Below, one piece after another: positions 6,780 through 9,436 of a DNA stretch of 9,436 nucleotides. Position 1 is the stretch's first letter; the number at the start of each line of letters is the position of its first letter. The translations under genes were made by a program, and so were the position numbers. Origin of the DNA: Desulfobacterales bacterium (lineage in GTDB: Bacteria > Desulfobacterota > Desulfobacteria > Desulfobacterales > QNYZ01); the NCBI GenBank assembly GCA_029938515.1, contig JAOZUU010000069.1, positions 1-9,436 on the forward strand, given 5' to 3'. The notes beneath the pieces were generated by a model that ran no database searches, had not been told where the DNA came from, and saw nothing but the letters and a program-made list of their open reading frames with translations.

Positions 6780-7622
6780 TCACACGCTACCATAACTGTG
6801 CAGGCCCGGCAGGTAGTTGACGCCGAAATAGGTAAATATCACCGCCGCAAATCCGATGATGGATAGATAGGCAATCCGTTTCCCGTACCAGCCCCGCATC
6901 AGCCGGGCATGCAGCAAGGTGGCATAGACAAACCAGGTTATTAAAGACCAGGTCTCCTTGGGGTCCCAGCCCCAGTACCGTCCCCAGGCAGAGTTAGCCC
7001 AGACAGCGCCGGTGATAATCCCCGCCGTCAGAAAAATAAAACCGAACATGATCATCTGATGATTCAGTTCGTCCAGGGCCTGTTTTTTGGGTAATAAATC
7101 GAGCCAGCCGCCGCCGGTTTCTACCGCTTCGGTCTGCTTGACCAGATACATGATACTCAATCCGAATGCCACGGCAAAAGCGGCATAACCGACGAAGCAG
7201 GCGATCACATGGGCGATCAGCCAATTGCTTTTCAGGGCCGGAATCAACGGTTGAATTCGGTCGCTGATATTGGGCGAAAGCGATGCATAGGCCATGGCCA
7301 AAAATACCAGGGGCATAATAAACGCACCGATGATTCGATTCCGGTACCTGAACTCGATGATCAGATAAATCAAAGCCAGGGTGAATGCGAAAAAGACCAG
7401 GGACTCGTAAAGGTTCGATAACGGCGCATGACCGATGCCGAGACGGTACGATTCGATCCACCGCAGGATAATTCCCGCCGTGTTGCCCGCAAAACCGATG
7501 ATCGCAGTCCAGGTGCCCAGACGCGCAACATCCGGTTTCTTAAATATCCAAGCGAACAAATACGTAAAGGCGGACAAACCGTATACAAAGGTAATGATGG
7601 AAAGCAGATTGGAACTTGTCAT
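6780..7622 (-). CDS. ccsA: System II cytochrome c biogenesis protein CcsA/ResC (named CcsB in some databases)
   Basis: Multi-pass membrane protein that, with ResB, moves haem to the periplasmic side and attaches it to CXXCH motifs of apocytochromes. The 280-residue protein has about eight hydrophobic helices. It carries the tryptophan-rich haem-handling signature GRYWGWDPKETWSLITW (about 214-230). His residues flank this signature: His138 (WLIAHVIACFVGYAAFA) lies before it and His238 (LLHARL) after it, and these are the likely haem-axial positions of the family. HAPLSNLYESLVFF (65-78) is another family-typical stretch. The start at 7622 has an AGGGA ribosome site 7 bases upstream, and the resB stop is 17 bases before it, so the two are translated from one mRNA. 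Its closeness to a multihaem cytochrome gene fits its job. Nothing looks truncated. Confidence 0.95.
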   Translation of the reverse strand: MTSSNLLSIITFVYGLSAFTYLFAWIFKKPDVARLGTWTAIIGFAGNTAGIILRWIESYRLGIGHAPLSNLYESLVFFAFTLALIYLIIEFRYRNRIIGAFIMPLVFLAMAYASLSPNISDRIQPLIPALKSNWLIAHVIACFVGYAAFAVAFGLSIMYLVKQTEAVETGGGWLDLLPKKQALDELNHQMIMFGFIFLTAGIITGAVWANSAWGRYWGWDPKETWSLITWFVYATLLHARLMRGWYGKRIAYLSIIGFAAVIFTYFGVNYLPGLHSYGSV

Positions 7623-7639
7623 CAGTCGTTCCCTTTTTT

Positions 7640-9088
7640 TTATTCCTGGTGCTCTGGTTCAGCGCCAAGTTTTTCCGATAGTTGTCTGACCCTGCGTTGC
7701 ATGGCCATTTTATTCCGGTAAGCCGTACCGGCTACAACGACGTGGCTCTTTTTTCCCTTGGTGGTGATTTCGATGAATACCTGTTGATGGGACATGAAAA
7801 AGGTCACAAAACAGCCGATAAGCATCAGAATAAATCCGGTATACACGACCCAGACCCCGGGGTCCCTGGTAACCTCCAGACCCGTATAATAGCGCTTGTC
7901 CTGTGTGGGGACCGGCATTTTTGCCCGGGCGTTCGGTTCCAGCACGGAAATAAAGACGTTGCCCTTACGCATTTTATCAAAATTGGCGAACCGCAGGGGC
8001 AGGGTCACTTCCACCGGTTGACCCTCCCCGGGGGTCAGAATACCCAACAGCGCCTCTCCGATCGCTTGCCCCATGAAGGACGCTTCTGCCTTGAATTCGG
8101 TCAAAACGAACTTTCCCATACCTTCAGGCAAATCAAAAGGTTTCCCGATCCGGGTTTTTTGCTGGTAAGTCATCCCGGTATCCTGGATCATCAGGCTTAA
8201 AAGGATTTCTTCCGGTGCCGGAATGGCCTCATGGGCCGCATGGTCATGGTCAATCTCGCCGTAACTGGCCTGAAAAATATTAATTCCCGCATATCTGAGG
8301 GGATCGTTAACGATGATCCTCTTTTTAATCACCTCTTGATCATTTTCGAGGATAACCAGATCGGAACGGAACTCCTTGGGCGACCCATTTTTATAAAAAC
8401 TGACGTTAAAATCATCACACCGGATTTTAAACGGTAATTTATGGATCTTGCCCGTGCTGCGCAACCGGATCATATCGACGGTTTCACCCTCGGGAATCTG
8501 GACAAACCCGTCGAAACCGAAAAGCGACCCGATCACGGCGCCGATCAGCAACAAAACAACACTGGAATGAACAATATAAACCCCCAGCCGGGACCAGCGC
8601 CATTTTTCACCGAATATCATCACCCCTTTCTTCGTGGGGGTTACCTGGGTGTGACCATAGGTTTTGGAGACCAGTGCCTCGGCGGTTGATTGCATTTCCC
8701 GGAGGGGTTGTTCGGATAAAAATTCAATGTTTCCGGATTTGTTTTTAAATCGTGAGGATTTAAAACGGGAGCGAATGTTGAAAACGATCTTCCATGCGCC
8801 GGGCAAACGATCGATGGAACAGATAACGATGTTTAAGGCCAGGAAAACCAGAAGCATCTGAAACCACCAGGAATGATACATGTCGAATATTTTCAGCGCC
8901 GAAAAGACCTTGTAAAAAAATTCGCCATACGCACGAAAATAGACTTCAGGGGTCTGGTTCTGGGGGATCAGTGTTCCGATAATCGACGTGGCGGCCAACA
9001 CCGAAAACAAAATAATCGTCAGGGTTACCGAAGAAAACCATTTATACAATCCGTGCAACGGACCGGCGGATGTTGAGCTAGCGGGCAT
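7640..9088 (-). CDS. resB: System II cytochrome c biogenesis protein ResB/Ccs1
   Basis: Partner of CcsA in the System II cytochrome c synthetase; it is thought to bind apocytochrome and help hold haem. The 482-residue protein has membrane helices near residues 18-41, 74-92, 168-190 and 411-432. A large periplasmic domain lies between the third and fourth (about 191-410). The invariant-type histidines are seen as His174 (YIVHSSVVLLLIG) and His434 (FMSHQQVF). TRDPGVWVVYTGFILMLIG is a strong family signature. One odd detail is a His-rich stretch, GEIDHDHAAHEA (276-287), inside the periplasmic domain. The start at 9088 is preceded by AAGGA with 6-base spacing; two nearby ATGs (9092, 9095) are out of frame. 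It appears to be the first gene of the operon. Length and topology are normal for the family. Confidence 0.95.
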   Translation of the reverse strand: MPASSTSAGPLHGLYKWFSSVTLTIILFSVLAATSIIGTLIPQNQTPEVYFRAYGEFFYKVFSALKIFDMYHSWWFQMLLVFLALNIVICSIDRLPGAWKIVFNIRSRFKSSRFKNKSGNIEFLSEQPLREMQSTAEALVSKTYGHTQVTPTKKGVMIFGEKWRWSRLGVYIVHSSVVLLLIGAVIGSLFGFDGFVQIPEGETVDMIRLRSTGKIHKLPFKIRCDDFNVSFYKNGSPKEFRSDLVILENDQEVIKKRIIVNDPLRYAGINIFQASYGEIDHDHAAHEAIPAPEEILLSLMIQDTGMTYQQKTRIGKPFDLPEGMGKFVLTEFKAEASFMGQAIGEALLGILTPGEGQPVEVTLPLRFANFDKMRKGNVFISVLEPNARAKMPVPTQDKRYYTGLEVTRDPGVWVVYTGFILMLIGCFVTFFMSHQQVFIEITTKGKKSHVVVAGTAYRNKMAMQRRVRQLSEKLGAEPEHQE

Positions 9089-9126
9089 CCATCATCCTTT
9101 CTTAAAATTTGGATAAAGAATCGCTG

Positions 9127-9155
9127 TTTTTACCAGATCCGTGTCGGCTTGGCAA
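9127..9155 (-). promoter_or_regulatory. Candidate sigma70 promoter for resB-ccsA
   Basis: Read on the minus strand, TTGCCA (9155-9150, five of six -35 positions) is followed by exactly 17 bases and then TAAAAA (9132-9127, four of six -10 positions). Transcription would start near 9120, about 30 bases before the resB ATG, a normal leader length. This is the best match I found in the leader. It rests on consensus similarity only. Confidence 0.4.
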
Positions 9156-9251
9156 CAAACATCAAATGGGAAAATCGGTGAAGCGGGTGTCCGATGCAAG
9201 TGAGATGTCATTTTTTTATCTTAACTGGTTGAGTTTACATATAAAAATAAT

Positions 9252-9357
9252 ATCAGCCACAGATCCACAGGGACTTACACAGACTATTTTTTAAAAAACA
9301 AGGCGGACCCGAGTGGGGAAACCCGTCTGTGTAAGTCTGTGTGGGTCTGTGGCTGAT
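9252..9357. repeat. Long imperfect inverted repeat with 10-bp phased units
   Basis: A left arm (9252-9284) and a right arm (9325-9357), each 33 bases, are reverse complements with 30 of 33 positions matching. They are separated by a 40-base centre. The right arm is itself three near-identical 10-bp units in tandem: GTCTGTGTAA, GTCTGTGTGG, GTCTGTGGCT. The left arm mirrors them. The centre contains a TTTTTTAAAAAA palindrome (9287-9298). The element has no ORF. It resembles a dispersed palindromic repeat or small non-autonomous element, but no target-site duplication is evident. Function is unknown. Confidence 0.85.
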
Positions 9358-9386
9358 TATAGGGTTTCAGGGTAACTTTGGGTCCG
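9304..9386. repeat. Nested inverted repeats enclosing the right arm
   Basis: CGGACCC (9304-9310) is complementary to GGGTCCG (9380-9386), and inside it GAAACCC (9318-9324) is complementary to GGGTTTC (9362-9368). Together they bracket the right arm of the longer inverted repeat exactly from its inner edge. They provide an alternative folding in which the right arm is a loop. Each arm is only 7 bases, so chance is possible, but the nesting is neat. Confidence 0.45.
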
Positions 9387-9436
9387 ATACGAAAAGCGCG
9401 GTTGTACCTCCTATTGGATTATGTTATGCCCGGTTC

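Larger units (their letters stand above)
9096..9436. other. Non-coding leader upstream of resB
   Basis: No supportable gene was found on either strand in this stretch. It contains the inverted-repeat element and the candidate resB promoter described separately. A strong Shine-Dalgarno-like AGGAGGT (minus strand, 9412-9406) near the window end has no start codon at a usable distance. Short open frames here lack ribosome sites and family resemblance. What lies beyond 9436 is not visible. Confidence 0.7.

Noticed and set aside
7682..8200. Plus-strand frame of 172 codons opposite resB
   Set aside because: It is antisense to ResB, whose helices and histidines are intact; no family resemblance.
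9109..9294. Plus-strand frame of 61 codons in the resB leader
   Set aside because: It has no ribosome site, runs into the inverted repeat and shows no protein-like domain.
9325..9354. Three 10-bp direct repeats considered as a CRISPR remnant
   Set aside because: Units are adjacent with no spacers, far shorter than CRISPR repeats, and no cas genes are present.
9406..9412. AGGAGGT on the minus strand as a ribosome site for an extra gene
   Set aside because: No ATG, GTG or TTG occurs at a usable distance downstream on that strand.

Overview
The window looks like a chromosomal piece of a sulfate-reducing bacterium of the Desulfobacterota (former Deltaproteobacteria), probably Desulfobacteraceae-like. 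The evidence is a full set of genes for a Qrc-type menaquinone reductase (a complex described from sulfate reducers), cytochrome c maturation genes of System II, and moderate G+C. Species-level assignment is not possible from the sequence alone. Every supported gene lies on the minus strand, so transcription runs from high to low coordinates.

Layout in transcription order. (1) 9436-9089: a non-coding leader holding a 106-bp inverted-repeat element (9252-9357) built from 10-bp phased units, then a plausible sigma70 promoter (9127-9155). (2) resB (9088-7640) and ccsA (7622-6780): the two-component System II haem delivery and cytochrome c synthetase. (3) A 111-bp gap with a perfect 8-bp hairpin that overlaps a consensus -35 box, possibly a second promoter. 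(4) qrcA (6668-5985), qrcB (5937-3712), qrcC (3693-2878), qrcD (2842-1508): pentahaem-type membrane cytochrome, Tat-exported molybdopterin-family subunit, four-cluster ferredoxin and NrfD-like quinone-site membrane subunit. (5) A 53-codon single-helix membrane protein (1486-1325) directly behind qrcD, followed by a strong intrinsic terminator (1301-1258). (6) murA (1115 to the window edge), a separate peptidoglycan gene truncated by the window.

Functional reading: ResB and CcsA attach haem to apocytochromes on the periplasmic side. QrcA is a multihaem client of that system. In characterised Qrc, electrons from periplasmic cytochrome c3 (fed by periplasmic hydrogenases and formate dehydrogenases) enter through QrcA, pass through the Fe-S clusters of QrcB and QrcC, and reduce menaquinone at QrcD. 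The reduced quinone pool then feeds the sulfate-reduction membrane complexes. The most interesting unexplained items are the small membrane protein sharing the qrc transcript, the inverted-repeat element upstream of resB, and the haem count in QrcA.
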